Below are positions 1 through 12,164 of a stretch of DNA of 64,000 bases, in pieces. Under the pieces are notes generated by a model. That model ran no database searches and was not told the DNA's origin. It saw only the letters and a list, made by a program, of their open reading frames with translations. Within the stretch, counting starts at the first letter, position 1. Each line of letters begins with the position of its first letter. A program made the translations under genes and the position numbers. Origin of the DNA: Hygrocybe punicea (Eukaryota > Basidiomycota > Agaricomycetes > Agaricales > Hygrophoraceae); contig OY744469.1 in the NCBI GenBank assembly GCA_963556145.1, forward strand, positions 1,922,001 through 1,986,000, given 5' to 3'.

Positions 1-1014
1 AGATTGACATCGCTTTAATTAATTCTGCTCCGTTTTCGCTGCATTATACTGATGTCTTGACAGCGGTAACCAATACGGATTGACACTGGAAAATGTGTCG
101 ATTTTCATGACTGGCATGGACGAACTCTGTCGAACGGCACACATCTGGCCGCCTCCGAAGCAGATGAACACAGTCCATTCAAAATGGATACAAAATCAAA
201 ACTTGCTTCATGTCGCTTTGAATGTAACGCATACGATACGCCCTCAAGCAAAATTATTAAATGATGGCGACCAATTCCCACCGAATATTGTCTTGAAACG
301 GACACACAGCGACACCGGTCATCACGTCCTATTACCTGGCGACGCCAAGCGAAATTGGGAATACATGCGCAATAACTGTGAGGTTCCAGGTTCACGTTGG
401 TTTGGGCAAACGTACATCGAACCACTGAGTAAGATGGGCGAATGGCGTGTGTTTCTAGTTGGTGGAAAGGTCGTGTATACAGTGCACACCCTGTACAACA
501 AGGAAAGCAAATCCTGGAAGTGGGATATCGTCTCAAGTTTCTATACCTTGGATGAGTTAAGGTGAGTGCCCTTCATTTTCACTTGTCATATCATATGTAT
601 GATTGTCTTAACTTTGTCAGAATATTTCAAACGCAGGGGACTCTATTGAAGACGGTGGCGTGCAATCCGGACAGGGGCGCCATTTCTATTCGAGAGCAAG
701 GCAGAAACGAGTTCTTCGACTTTGTCCAAAAGACCTATGAAGGGCTTTATGCGATAGAGTCCAATATGGTTGGTGGAAAACCATCGATGAGTGTTTTTTG
801 CCGTATGGACATATCGCTCATTGTGGATTCCAAAACGGATACTGTGTCCTATTTCGTGAACGAGGTGGAACGTTATCACACATGCAGCCTCTGGTCGAAC
901 ATGAAGTCAGGTCCGAAATCCGTTCGAGCACCCATTGGCTCATTAGCAGACACTTTTGCAGGGGTTTTCTATAAATGGTTGATTGACATCAAAGGTCCAT
1001 ACTCATATTTGTAA
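1..1014 (+). CDS. ATP-grasp-like protein A, left copy (5' part outside the window)
   Basis: Only the last two exons are inside the window (64-561 and 621-1014). Position 1 falls in the preceding intron, and its acceptor is at 61-63. The sequence repeats 6314-7327 of the complete copy, where the gene is described. The visible part holds the ATP-grasp signature: a lysine strand (IVLKRTHSDTG), a hinge segment (EPLSKMGEWRVFLVGGKVV) and a metal-binding tail (CRMDISLIV then FVNEVER). Splice sites are clean (gtgagt at 562, tttgtcag ending at 620). Nothing in the visible part is broken. Confidence 0.6.
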
Positions 1015-1101
1015 TATTATCTGTACAGTCAATGGATCGGTTCACGTTTATTTCACAAAACAGACATAAGATACAAATATAAATGATGCTAAGTGGAGCA
1101 A

Positions 1102-3149
1102 TCATTTCGGCACTCCCAAGACCATGACCCATTGCACATTGAGTGAAATGCTCTTCATCATGTCATCTACACGCTTGAATGTATTGATGGTGTGTCCAAC
1201 AACGACACAGGATCCTGCAGGGATATTGTGCGGGAAGATGGGTAGTTGCTGGAGCGATATGAGAGTGGACGTGAAGTCCGCTTTGACTTTGCGTGCATCA
1301 TAGATGGGCACTGACAACACATACTTAAGATATCAATTTATATTAGACGACCGGATGCTTACCAATATCGTAAAATGATAGAGCGGCCTTATGATAAGAT
1401 GGAGTGGGTCGACGAGTGAATGGACTAAGTTGTACATTTTTGGATGTCGATGCCTCTATGAAAATCGATTAGGAATTACAACTAAAAATGATTAATGCAC
1501 AAACTGGGAGATGTATCCATTCCACTTGCTGTGGTCGTTGAGAAGGACACATAGTCCTTATACAGTTGGGCCCGAAATTCGGACTCGCGAATCACCATTC
1601 CAATAGCACCGACATATCGCTCCCATTCCCCTTGAAGTAGTGCACCCTGTATAACCTTGACCGGCTTTGTATTGCCACCAATCTTGGGCTCATCGAGAAA
1701 GCAGGACTCCACTATGATGACCGATGTAAAGATCGTCGGCATTCCACCTCCGACTGCATGAAAGAAGTTGCGACCAAATGCACCAGTGGAGATATGGGCA
1801 GGGTTATCACGAGAGAGATTAGAGTACCTCCCAGATCTATCAAATGTAATGGCGGAAACCAATAACCTATATTATATCCAATGAATCGACCAAATTGACC
1901 TCAAATTGCTGTTCAAATAACGTACTTTCTGTTGATCTTGTAGATGTCAGTGATGATATCACTGAACTGTGGGTTGCCATTCCCAATTGCACTGGACCAG
2001 GATACCATTGCTGCTGCCCTGAATGGTTATGAGTAAATGACAAGGGTATAAATGCAATTGCATACTTGATATTGACACAGTCTTGGTAGGTGTCAACAAG
2101 TTGAGGATCCCTCGTGCCAATATCGGACTCATCAACGTTCGGAGATGGTAAGCTAGATTCACGACATCTACATCAAACACCACGGTGTAATAAGATCCAA
2201 CACACCTGGTGATCTGCGTCAGTGCATAGGTCAGATCTCCTTCATCGCCACTGGAGCCTTTATCATCGTCGGTATCATCGAGCATGATGGCCTTCGTGGA
2301 CTTCGACTTCTTGGATGGAGTATTAGAAACGCTGTTACAATTAATGAATGAGAATATTCATATCGGCACGTAAAATACACACGAAATTGGCTTATCGGGG
2401 TTCTTCATCAAGGCTACTTTGCGACGATGCCTAAACAGTCAAACAATTTGTTTGAACAAATGGATATGTCTATGATAACCGAACAACTCACTTAGAACCG
2501 TAATCCTCTTCCTCTTCCTCTTCCTCCTCTTCCTCACCGTCTCGTGATTGATTAGATGCAGCTTTCAATTTCTTGGTGGGGGAAGGCGTTTTACTATAGA
2601 TAACCTGTCAATGATGAGACAATACCTATGAAAAATATTTACACATTGTCGTCATTGTCGGTGACATTGGGAGATGACATTTGACGTTTCTTTCCACTGT
2701 AACAGATTGATATCATGGTGGATATATTTGATATTGAAACACTAACACGTCTTTAACGTTGCGAAACTTGACGGAATGCCTAGGAGGATATTGATATTTG
2801 TTAACTCATATTGGATAACAATGATATGTGATTATAGATACCTTGTGAGCGTTGACGGTGCCATTACACTGCCAGTGCTTTGAATACTGACAGCATCATC
2901 ATTAGCATCGGACAAAGCCACACTGTCCATTGGTCAAAAATAGATAACGATTAAAACGATGACACATACATATCATCATCAGCCCAAGTCTTGATGACCT
3001 TCTTCCGCTTCTCGATTGTTGCAGAAGGCCGTCTTTAGTGCATGCAATAGAAACTTCAGTTATACCGAGTAAAATAGGGATGCATACATGGTGGCCTTGG
3101 ATTTTGCTTTCGAGTTTGATTTCGTGGCGGTGGACTTCTTGGGAGGCAT
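1102..3149 (-). CDS. Protein B, Lys-rich start and Glu stretch, left copy
   Basis: A many-exon minus-strand gene of unknown function. The start at 3149 gives MPPKKSTATKSNSK, a basic nuclear-type N-terminus. A poly-glutamate run is encoded near 2508-2535. The later exons are longer: 1959-2285 region, 1511-1862 region, and a last exon reaching 1102 that ends in a hydrophobic stretch (CVVVGHTINTF and VQWVMVLGVPK). Introns of about 45-60 nt have GT-AG ends, for example gtaagc before the last exon. It lies tail to tail with gene A (88 nt between stops) and head to head with gene C. I do not recognise the family. Exon limits in the low-complexity half are approximate. The whole gene recurs at 7415-9462. 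Confidence 0.5.
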
Positions 3150-3811
3150 TGGAGAGCGGTAAAAGTTGATGGAATAGTGGATATCATCTCCACTCACGCT
3201 TTAAATCACTCAAAAACAATAAGCTATGAATTTAAGATGAATCGGTGAATCCAAAACTTCAACAATAACATCAGAGGATCCACCATTGGCACATGCTCAT
3301 ATACCAAACGAGGCTTCTTGGGCCATGTACTCCATGCAAAGCGCAAAGGTATGCATGAAAAATGGATGACTGTCCACATGATATTCGCCACAAGTTTATA
3401 CTGGTAGATTTCATGAATTGTTGACAAATTCAATTAAAGTTAGGAATGGAGACTAAACAAAAAGGGGTATTCATAAAACAAAAATGCATAATGCCAAATT
3501 AAGAAACATGGGGTATACTAACAGATATTGATGCATAATGGATAGGGGCTAATTTTAATGCTGTGCACACATATACTGTGATGCAGAATTAATGCGGAAA
3601 AGCTGGAGTACATGCTTGACTATACCATATCCAAACCAGACAGCTGACAACCAACATTATGTGGTGCATTTGAAAGACATGGAAAGGATCCGTATTATGC
3701 AAAATGACGCAAACTTCAATATTGAAGAATGCAATACAAAAACAAAAGCAAAACGGATCCTGAAAGCTATCATCACATGGACATCAAAAGCCAATATGGA
3801 TATGATCGGTG

Positions 3812-4920
3812 ATGGCGGAAGATATAATCCATGAAGTGGACGAAATTGTGCCACGCAATATACATCTCACCACTGCTTTGTACGTGATGGACAACTATTA
3901 CAACTTCAAGGGTGCATGTTAGCAATATCCACCACATATATACTGGCTAGTATTTGACACCAAATTGACAGCTGAACATCTGCAGGAAATCATATCTGCA
4001 CGCTTAGACGATGATGAAAGTCAGCTTGCGAAGGCCACAAACGTAAGTCATTGGATTTGAAAAGGTATATCATATTGACCGCATTGCCAGATTGCAAATG
4101 TCAATATTGTGCATGTTGACTCTCCAAATTGCTGGAAGTTTACACTTCCAACCAATGATGAATCCGAACATCAAGAATTGGTATTAAGTTTGCAAGCGAT
4201 TTTGGTGGCGAAAGATCTTCCACCCATAACAACCAGGTATGTGCTAAATTTGTATCAATTCCTTGAATACCATTCTGATGAACCACTGTAATAGTCAACC
4301 GGAACGCCGAACGCCCTTCATACGTCAAAGCATAGTTGTAACTGGCCTTGATACAATGGGCTTTCAATCCTATATCGATAACCTTCGGATTCTGCACCAG
4401 AAACTGGCTCGTCAATTTCCTGACAAAGCAATGCAAGCTTTTACGCCTTCTACATACATGGATTACATGGCACTCGCAATAGGAACCCGATATTTCACTG
4501 ATCGCCGACATGACAACACTTCCTCTCACATTCCATTCGAGTATGTCATCGATCCAAAAGGCATATTAACCTCACTTGCGAATTCCCGCTACTTTCATGG
4601 CCAGGACAATTGCGTACTTTATTACAAGTTGAAGTCTGATAGAAATCGACATTGGTGAGTGACGATGAATTGGGATCACATCCCTACTGATGGAAATATT
4701 TATTAGCTTCATTCCAACAAACCCAACTTGCTTTAGAATCGGTGATATAGTGGAGGTTCAGTTTACAATATCGGCAGTTCCGGTAAAGAAGGATAAATTC
4801 AAGATGATTCTGAATCTACGGTCATTGGCACTGGTAGACAGTGACTTCACAGAGGTAACACTTTAATACATCAAGAATTAAACGAATACTGATGTATATT
4901 CTCAGGAAGCAACTATGATT
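3812..4920 (+). pseudogene. Protein C, left copy, nonsense codon and cut by the gap
   Basis: Exons 3812-4042, 4091-4236, 4295-4654, 4707-4854 and 4906 onward join in frame, but exon 1 carries TAG at 3920-3922. The last exon runs into the N gap. Full description is under the right copy (10125-11380), which has the same stop codon and a complete 3' end. Confidence 0.55.
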
Positions 4921-5020
4921 NNNNNNNNNNNNNNNNNNNNNNNNNNNNNNNNNNNNNNNNNNNNNNNNNNNNNNNNNNNNNNNNNNNNNNNNNNNNNNNN
5001 NNNNNNNNNNNNNNNNNNNN
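4921..5020. other. 100-N scaffold gap
   Basis: One hundred N in a row, the usual placeholder for a gap of unknown size. It interrupts the last exon of the left copy of gene C. Its right flank is the 82-bp tandem repeat, a likely cause of assembly failure. Confidence 1.
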
Positions 5021-5262
5021 CAACCGTTGGTTGACATCCACCGAACATCTCCACCGAACACACCGAACATGTTCGATGTGTTCGGTGTGGTATATCCAGT
5101 CACAACCATTGGTTGACATCCACCGAACATCTCCACCGAACACACCGAACATGTTCGATGTGTTCGGTGTAGTATATCTCCTCATAATGGTTGGTTGACA
5201 TCCACCGAACATCTCCACCGAACACACCGAACACGTCCGATCTGTTCGGTGGATATTGCTCT
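5021..5262. repeat. 82-bp minisatellite with internal palindrome
   Basis: Three units with an exact 82-bp period, seen from TTGGTTGACA at 5027, 5109 and 5191. Each unit contains an 11-bp inverted repeat, CACACCGAACA then about 9 nt then TGTTCGGTGTG, plus extra CCGAACA boxes. The array begins at the gap edge, so its true length is unknown. A single related unit lies at 12107-12160 on the other side of the three-gene cassette. Confidence 0.85.
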
Positions 5263-5504
5263 TTCAAGACATTTAAATGATTACATTGCTGATCAACGTG
5301 TTTGGCACGTGTTCGTTGTTTTATCATTGCCACTCTTGTCAGGTGACATAATTCCAACGTCTTATAATTAGAAGGTTTGTGGAATCGTCACCACCTGCTA
5401 TCAACCACCCTGAAAGTAATCAATCATTAAGGTATTGATGTATTAATGATATCTGTGTCTGTTCCTCATACCACCCATCCGAAATCCTGCCTAGGTCCAC
5501 AAAC

Positions 5505-7327
5505 ATGCCATATAAGAAGGAACTTGGTTATGAACTTTGCATGCACATCTGCCCTGGTCGAAAATGCGACTCTCCAAAAACGAAATGTCTTTTGTGGAAG
5601 AAGGAAGGCAACTCCTGCCAAAGACATGTCGGATCCGCACACCAACATCCCAAATGCGTTTCGTCTGGAATTTGTCCGCAGTCGGTATGTCTTGGTCGCA
5701 ACATACGTGAAAATTCGCAGGGTGTCCGCAATGCGACGGCCGCGGAACTCGATCTCCTTCCACGCAAAAGGCTATCATCCGACTCTGAGATGGAAACATC
5801 ATCTGACTGTGAAACGGAACCGCCAACCACCGTAAGCAACAATGAACGCCGTATAACCACATTAAGCAACAATGACGGCCGTGTTTTCAAAATCCTTTTT
5901 ATCCTTGACCCAACAACTCGTATCGCGAGCAAAGCCGCAGCCATTAACGATCTTGCATTCGTCACCACAACCATATCCGACATCGAACTCGATACCATTG
6001 CCCATCTTGATGGTTACGTCCATATCATCAAGTCATACAAGAGTCGCTATTCAGCATGTATTCAAGAATGGGTAATGTCTATTGTTTAATTTGTGGATTG
6101 TTGATACTGAAACGTATTTTACAACAAACAGGTTTATATCGGAATGCGACTACATCATGAGGATGGAGCCCGCCGCTTCAATGTCAAATACATATTTTGG
6201 CCCGAGTTCCTTCATGCAATACTTCGCCATCAAGACAAAGGCGATACGTGGCAAAAGTTCGCATCGGCAGATTGTGTATTTGGTGGTGTGGATATGGGAA
6301 TGTCATACATGTAAGATTGACATCGCTTTAATTAATTCTGCTCCGTTTTCGCTGCATTATACTGATGTCTTGACAGCGGTAACCAATACGGATTGACACT
6401 GGAAAATGTGTCGATTTTCATGACTGGCATGGACGAACTCTGTCGAACGGCACACATCTGGCCGCCTCCGAAGCAGATGAACACAGTCCATTCAAAATGG
6501 ATACAAAATCAAAACTTGCTTCATGTCGCTTTGAATGTAACGCATACGATACGCCCTCAAGCAAAATTATTAAATGATGGCGACCAATTCCCACCGAATA
6601 TTGTCTTGAAACGGACACACAGCGACACCGGTCATCACGTCCTATTACCTGGCGACGCCAAGCGAAATTGGGAATACATGCGCAATAACTGTGAGGTTCC
6701 AGGTTCACGTTGGTTTGGGCAAACGTACATCGAACCACTGAGTAAGATGGGCGAATGGCGTGTGTTTCTAGTTGGTGGAAAGGTCGTGTATACAGTGCAC
6801 ACCCTGTACAACAAGGAAAGCAAATCCTGGAAGTGGGATATCGTCTCAAGTTTCTATACCTTGGATGAGTTAAGGTGAGTGCCCTTCATTTTCACTTGTC
6901 ATATCATATGTATGATTGTCTTAACTTTGTCAGAATATTTCAAACGCAGGGGACTCTATTGAAGACGGTGGCGTGCAATCCGGACAGGGGCGCCATTTCT
7001 ATTCGAGAGCAAGGCAGAAACGAGTTCTTCGACTTTGTCCAAAAGACCTATGAAGGGCTTTATGCGATAGAGTCCAATATGGTTGGTGGAAAACCATCGA
7101 TGAGTGTTTTTTGCCGTATGGACATATCGCTCATTGTGGATTCCAAAACGGATACTGTGTCCTATTTCGTGAACGAGGTGGAACGTTATCACACATGCAG
7201 CCTCTGGTCGAACATGAAGTCAGGTCCGAAATCCGTTCGAGCACCCATTGGCTCATTAGCAGACACTTTTGCAGGGGTTTTCTATAAATGGTTGATTGAC
7301 ATCAAAGGTCCATACTCATATTTGTAA
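5505..7327 (+). CDS. ATP-grasp-like protein A with Cys-rich N-terminus, complete copy
   Basis: Four exons (5505-6071, 6132-6310, 6377-6874, 6934-7327) join in frame to a 545-residue protein. Introns are 59-66 nt with GT-AG ends. Residues about 10-60 are rich in Cys and His (CMHICPGRKC, CLLW, SCQRHVGSAHQHPKC), a possible zinc-binding module. A low-complexity Ser/Glu linker follows. The C-terminal half resembles the ATP-grasp fold: lysine strand VLKRTHSDTGHHV, hinge EPLSKMGEWRVFLVGG, and a CRMD plus NEVER pair where the family places metal ligands. ATP-grasp enzymes join a carboxylate to an amine or thiol using ATP; the substrate here is unknown. The start is the first ATG after in-frame stops. 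Gene B follows tail to tail. The fold call is by motif only. Confidence 0.6.
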
Positions 7328-7414
7328 TATTATCTGTACAGTCAATGGATCGGTTCACGTTTATTTCACAAAACAGACATAAGATACAAATATAAATGAT
7401 GCTAAGTGGAGCAA

Positions 7415-9462
7415 TCATTTCGGCACTCCCAAGACCATGACCCATTGCACATTGAGTGAAATGCTCTTCATCATGTCATCTACACGCTTGAATGTATTGA
7501 TGGTGTGTCCAACAACGACACAGGATCCTGCAGGGATATTGTGCGGGAAGATGGGTAGTTGCTGGAGCGATATGAGAGTGGACGTGAAGTCCGCTTTGAC
7601 TTTGCGTGCATCATAGATGGGCACTGACAACACATACTTAAGATATCAATTTATATTAGACGACCGGATGCTTACCAATATCGTAAAATGATAGAGCGGC
7701 CTTATGATAAGATGGAGTGGGTCGACGAGTGAATGGACTAAGTTGTACATTTTTGGATGTCGATGCCTCTATGAAAATCGATTAGGAATTACAACTAAAA
7801 ATGATTAATGCACAAACTGGGAGATGTATCCATTCCACTTGCTGTGGTCGTTGAGAAGGACACATAGTCCTTATACAGTTGGGCCCGAAATTCGGACTCG
7901 CGAATCACCATTCCAATAGCACCGACATATCGCTCCCATTCCCCTTGAAGTAGTGCACCCTGTATAACCTTGACCGGCTTTGTATTGCCACCAATCTTGG
8001 GCTCATCGAGAAAGCAGGACTCCACTATGATGACCGATGTAAAGATCGTCGGCATTCCACCTCCGACTGCATGAAAGAAGTTGCGACCAAATGCACCAGT
8101 GGAGATATGGGCAGGGTTATCACGAGAGAGATTAGAGTACCTCCCAGATCTATCAAATGTAATGGCGGAAACCAATAACCTATATTATATCCAATGAATC
8201 GACCAAATTGACCTCAAATTGCTGTTCAAATAACGTACTTTCTGTTGATCTTGTAGATGTCAGTGATGATATCACTGAACTGTGGGTTGCCATTCCCAAT
8301 TGCACTGGACCAGGATACCATTGCTGCTGCCCTGAATGGTTATGAGTAAATGACAAGGGTATAAATGCAATTGCATACTTGATATTGACACAGTCTTGGT
8401 AGGTGTCAACAAGTTGAGGATCCCTCGTGCCAATATCGGACTCATCAACGTTCGGAGATGGTAAGCTAGATTCACGACATCTACATCAAACACCACGGTG
8501 TAATAAGATCCAACACACCTGGTGATCTGCGTCAGTGCATAGGTCAGATCTCCTTCATCGCCACTGGAGCCTTTATCATCGTCGGTATCATCGAGCATGA
8601 TGGCCTTCGTGGACTTCGACTTCTTGGATGGAGTATTAGAAACGCTGTTACAATTAATGAATGAGAATATTCATATCGGCACGTAAAATACACACGAAAT
8701 TGGCTTATCGGGGTTCTTCATCAAGGCTACTTTGCGACGATGCCTAAACAGTCAAACAATTTGTTTGAACAAATGGATATGTCTATGATAACCGAACAAC
8801 TCACTTAGAACCGTAATCCTCTTCCTCTTCCTCTTCCTCCTCTTCCTCACCGTCTCGTGATTGATTAGATGCAGCTTTCAATTTCTTGGTGGGGGAAGGC
8901 GTTTTACTATAGATAACCTGTCAATGATGAGACAATACCTATGAAAAATATTTACACATTGTCGTCATTGTCGGTGACATTGGGAGATGACATTTGACGT
9001 TTCTTTCCACTGTAACAGATTGATATCATGGTGGATATATTTGATATTGAAACACTAACACGTCTTTAACGTTGCGAAACTTGACGGAATGCCTAGGAGG
9101 ATATTGATATTTGTTAACTCATATTGGATAACAATGATATGTGATTATAGATACCTTGTGAGCGTTGACGGTGCCATTACACTGCCAGTGCTTTGAATAC
9201 TGACAGCATCATCATTAGCATCGGACAAAGCCACACTGTCCATTGGTCAAAAATAGATAACGATTAAAACGATGACACATACATATCATCATCAGCCCAA
9301 GTCTTGATGACCTTCTTCCGCTTCTCGATTGTTGCAGAAGGCCGTCTTTAGTGCATGCAATAGAAACTTCAGTTATACCGAGTAAAATAGGGATGCATAC
9401 ATGGTGGCCTTGGATTTTGCTTTCGAGTTTGATTTCGTGGCGGTGGACTTCTTGGGAGGCAT
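7415..9462 (-). CDS. Protein B, Lys-rich start and Glu stretch, complete copy
   Basis: Apparently identical to 1102-3149. Translation starts at 9462 (MPPKKST). About ten small exons encode Lys/Ser-rich and then acidic sequence (poly-Glu near 8821-8848, DDTDDDKGSSGDEGD near 8560-8590). More globular exons follow at 8272-8598, 7824-8175 and 7415-7622. The charge pattern suggests a chromatin- or DNA-associated protein, but no named domain is recognised. It shares the 0.66-kb divergent upstream region (9463-10124) with gene C, so the two may be co-expressed. Function unknown. Confidence 0.5.
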
Positions 9463-10124
9463 TGGAGAGCGGTAAAAGTTGATGGAATAGTGGATATCAT
9501 CTCCACTCACGCTTTAAATCACTCAAAAACAATAAGCTATGAATTTAAGATGAATCGGTGAATCCAAAACTTCAACAATAACATCAGAGGATCCACCATT
9601 GGCACATGCTCATATACCAAACGAGGCTTCTTGGGCCATGTACTCCATGCAAAGCGCAAAGGTATGCATGAAAAATGGATGACTGTCCACATGATATTCG
9701 CCACAAGTTTATACTGGTAGATTTCATGAATTGTTGACAAATTCAATTAAAGTTAGGAATGGAGACTAAACAAAAAGGGGTATTCATAAAACAAAAATGC
9801 ATAATGCCAAATTAAGAAACATGGGGTATACTAACAGATATTGATGCATAATGGATAGGGGCTAATTTTAATGCTGTGCACACATATACTGTGATGCAGA
9901 ATTAATGCGGAAAAGCTGGAGTACATGCTTGACTATACCATATCCAAACCAGACAGCTGACAACCAACATTATGTGGTGCATTTGAAAGACATGGAAAGG
10001 ATCCGTATTATGCAAAATGACGCAAACTTCAATATTGAAGAATGCAATACAAAAACAAAAGCAAAACGGATCCTGAAAGCTATCATCACATGGACATCAA
10101 AAGCCAATATGGATATGATCGGTG

Positions 10125-11380
10125 ATGGCGGAAGATATAATCCATGAAGTGGACGAAATTGTGCCACGCAATATACATCTCACCACTGCTTTGTACGTGA
10201 TGGACAACTATTACAACTTCAAGGGTGCATGTTAGCAATATCCACCACATATATACTGGCTAGTATTTGACACCAAATTGACAGCTGAACATCTGCAGGA
10301 AATCATATCTGCACGCTTAGACGATGATGAAAGTCAGCTTGCGAAGGCCACAAACGTAAGTCATTGGATTTGAAAAGGTATATCATATTGACCGCATTGC
10401 CAGATTGCAAATGTCAATATTGTGCATGTTGACTCTCCAAATTGCTGGAAGTTTACACTTCCAACCAATGATGAATCCGAACATCAAGAATTGGTATTAA
10501 GTTTGCAAGCGATTTTGGTGGCGAAAGATCTTCCACCCATAACAACCAGGTATGTGCTAAATTTGTATCAATTCCTTGAATACCATTCTGATGAACCACT
10601 GTAATAGTCAACCGGAACGCCGAACGCCCTTCATACGTCAAAGCATAGTTGTAACTGGCCTTGATACAATGGGCTTTCAATCCTATATCGATAACCTTCG
10701 GATTCTGCACCAGAAACTGGCTCGTCAATTTCCTGACAAAGCAATGCAAGCTTTTACGCCTTCTACATACATGGATTACATGGCACTCGCAATAGGAACC
10801 CGATATTTCACTGATCGCCGACATGACAACACTTCCTCTCACATTCCATTCGAGTATGTCATCGATCCAAAAGGCATATTAACCTCACTTGCGAATTCCC
10901 GCTACTTTCATGGCCAGGACAATTGCGTACTTTATTACAAGTTGAAGTCTGATAGAAATCGACATTGGTGAGTGACGATGAATTGGGATCACATCCCTAC
11001 TGATGGAAATATTTATTAGCTTCATTCCAACAAACCCAACTTGCTTTAGAATCGGTGATATAGTGGAGGTTCAGTTTACAATATCGGCAGTTCCGGTAAA
11101 GAAGGATAAATTCAAGATGATTCTGAATCTACGGTCATTGGCACTGGTAGACAGTGACTTCACAGAGGTAACACTTTAATACATCAAGAATTAAACGAAT
11201 ACTGATGTATATTCTCAGGAAGCAACTATGATTCGCAACAAGACAGCTTTGCCTACACCAACTACACAGCCCAGAATAGCCATCAAACGGCATGTTGGGT
11301 ATGTGAAAGAGGGTAATGATGCAGAGGGTGTTGTGGAAACAAGGCGACGCTTCTATAATATGAATATAGACCGATGCTAA
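10125..11380 (+). pseudogene. Protein C, OB-fold-like C-terminus, one in-frame stop
   Basis: Five exons (10125-10355, 10404-10549, 10608-10967, 11020-11167, 11219-11380) keep one frame through four clean introns and would encode about 348 residues. The only defect is TAG at 10233-10235, one C-to-T change from CAG (Gln). The frame after the stop still reads as normal protein (PPHIYWLVFDTKL). A splice that skips the stop (gtacgt to ttag, 43 nt) shifts the frame and fails. The C-terminal exons (CFRIGDIVEVQFTIS, KFKMILNLRSLALVDS) look like a beta-rich, OB-like domain. The family is not named. Either a recent nonsense pseudogene or a readthrough gene. Confidence 0.55.
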
Positions 11381-11466
11381 TGTATAATATTGTATGTGTA
11401 CTCAACCCGTTGATATGTTACAGCTGTTTTGCTATCTGATGGCAGCAACTGCACCTTTTTGAATCA

Positions 11467-11939
11467 ATTGAGAAATTTGGACTTGGTAGAATTTTGGGTG
11501 CTGTGTTTTGTATCTCATGAAATACTATTTGGATTAAGATGGTTATACAGGGAAAGTTGTACTATGTCTTGAGGACTATCTACGCCTGTAATTACATTTG
11601 AACAATATTTAGGATATAGTGAGTTGTTGATGAAATAAAAGGTAGACCAGTACTTTTTGACGCCCAAAATGATACTGTCAAATTATGACATCGAAAGAGC
11701 TCATATGAAGAAGACTGGAGGGAGAAGGTTGTTCATCTTTTCAAGGCCTAGAAGTACATATACCATATTCTTCTCTATTTTTGTCCTTTGAGCCGTCATT
11801 GCATCTGTACTATGTTTGTCTGTCACTAGGCTCGAAATACAACCAGAATCATAAACTGTATAACCATCTTGATCCAAGCAGTATTTCATGAGATACAAAA
11901 CACAGCACCCAAAATTCTACCAAGTCCAAATTTCTCAAT
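11467..11939. mobile_element. 473-bp fold-back MITE
   Basis: The arms 11467-11548 and 11858-11939 are inverted copies of each other over 82 bp with about three mismatches. The outer end reads ATTGAGAAATTTGGACTTGG. The 310-bp centre has no convincing gene; a small minus-strand frame at 11701-11898 overlaps an arm and is a shadow. No target-site duplication is obvious. A single related arm occurs at 40389-40440. Confidence 0.75.
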
Positions 11940-12106
11940 GTGCCTTTTTGCTGAAAAGATGAGAATGAGCTATTGAAAATCCATTATCTACCTATAATCC
12001 AGATTTAATGTTTGCATATTCTCTTTGTATCACCACTGGATAGCTAACTATATCCAATGTTCAATGTGTACTGATCACATATGACAATAGTAACCTGAAC
12101 ATATTG

Positions 12107-12160
12107 ACCGAACACATTGACCGAACACACTGAACATGTCCAATATGTTCGGTTTGTGGT
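12107..12160. repeat. Single copy of the CCGAACA/TGTTCGG palindromic unit
   Basis: GACCGAACACA is followed by ACCGAACACACTGAACATG and then ATGTTCGGT. Order and spacing match one unit of the 5021-5262 minisatellite with a few substitutions. It marks the possible right edge of the A-B-C cassette. Confidence 0.6.
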
Positions 12161-12164
12161 CCAT

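Larger units (their letters stand above)
1..4920. repeat. 4.92-kb segment repeated at 6314-11233
   Basis: Every base compared by eye, and every translated frame, agrees between 1-4920 and 6314-11233 (offset 6313). The left copy starts at the window edge and stops exactly at the N gap. The right copy continues unbroken into the last exon of gene C. Lack of any divergence, together with a gap as one boundary, favours an unresolved assembly overlap over a biological tandem duplication. Confidence 0.95.

Noticed and set aside
5021..5262. CRISPR-like array
   Set aside because: Units are contiguous 82-bp tandem copies with no unique spacers, in a eukaryotic setting.
10195..10235. Short intron (gtacgt...ttag) that would remove the TAG in gene C
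   Set aside because: At 43 nt it is shorter than neighbouring introns and shifts the frame into new stops.
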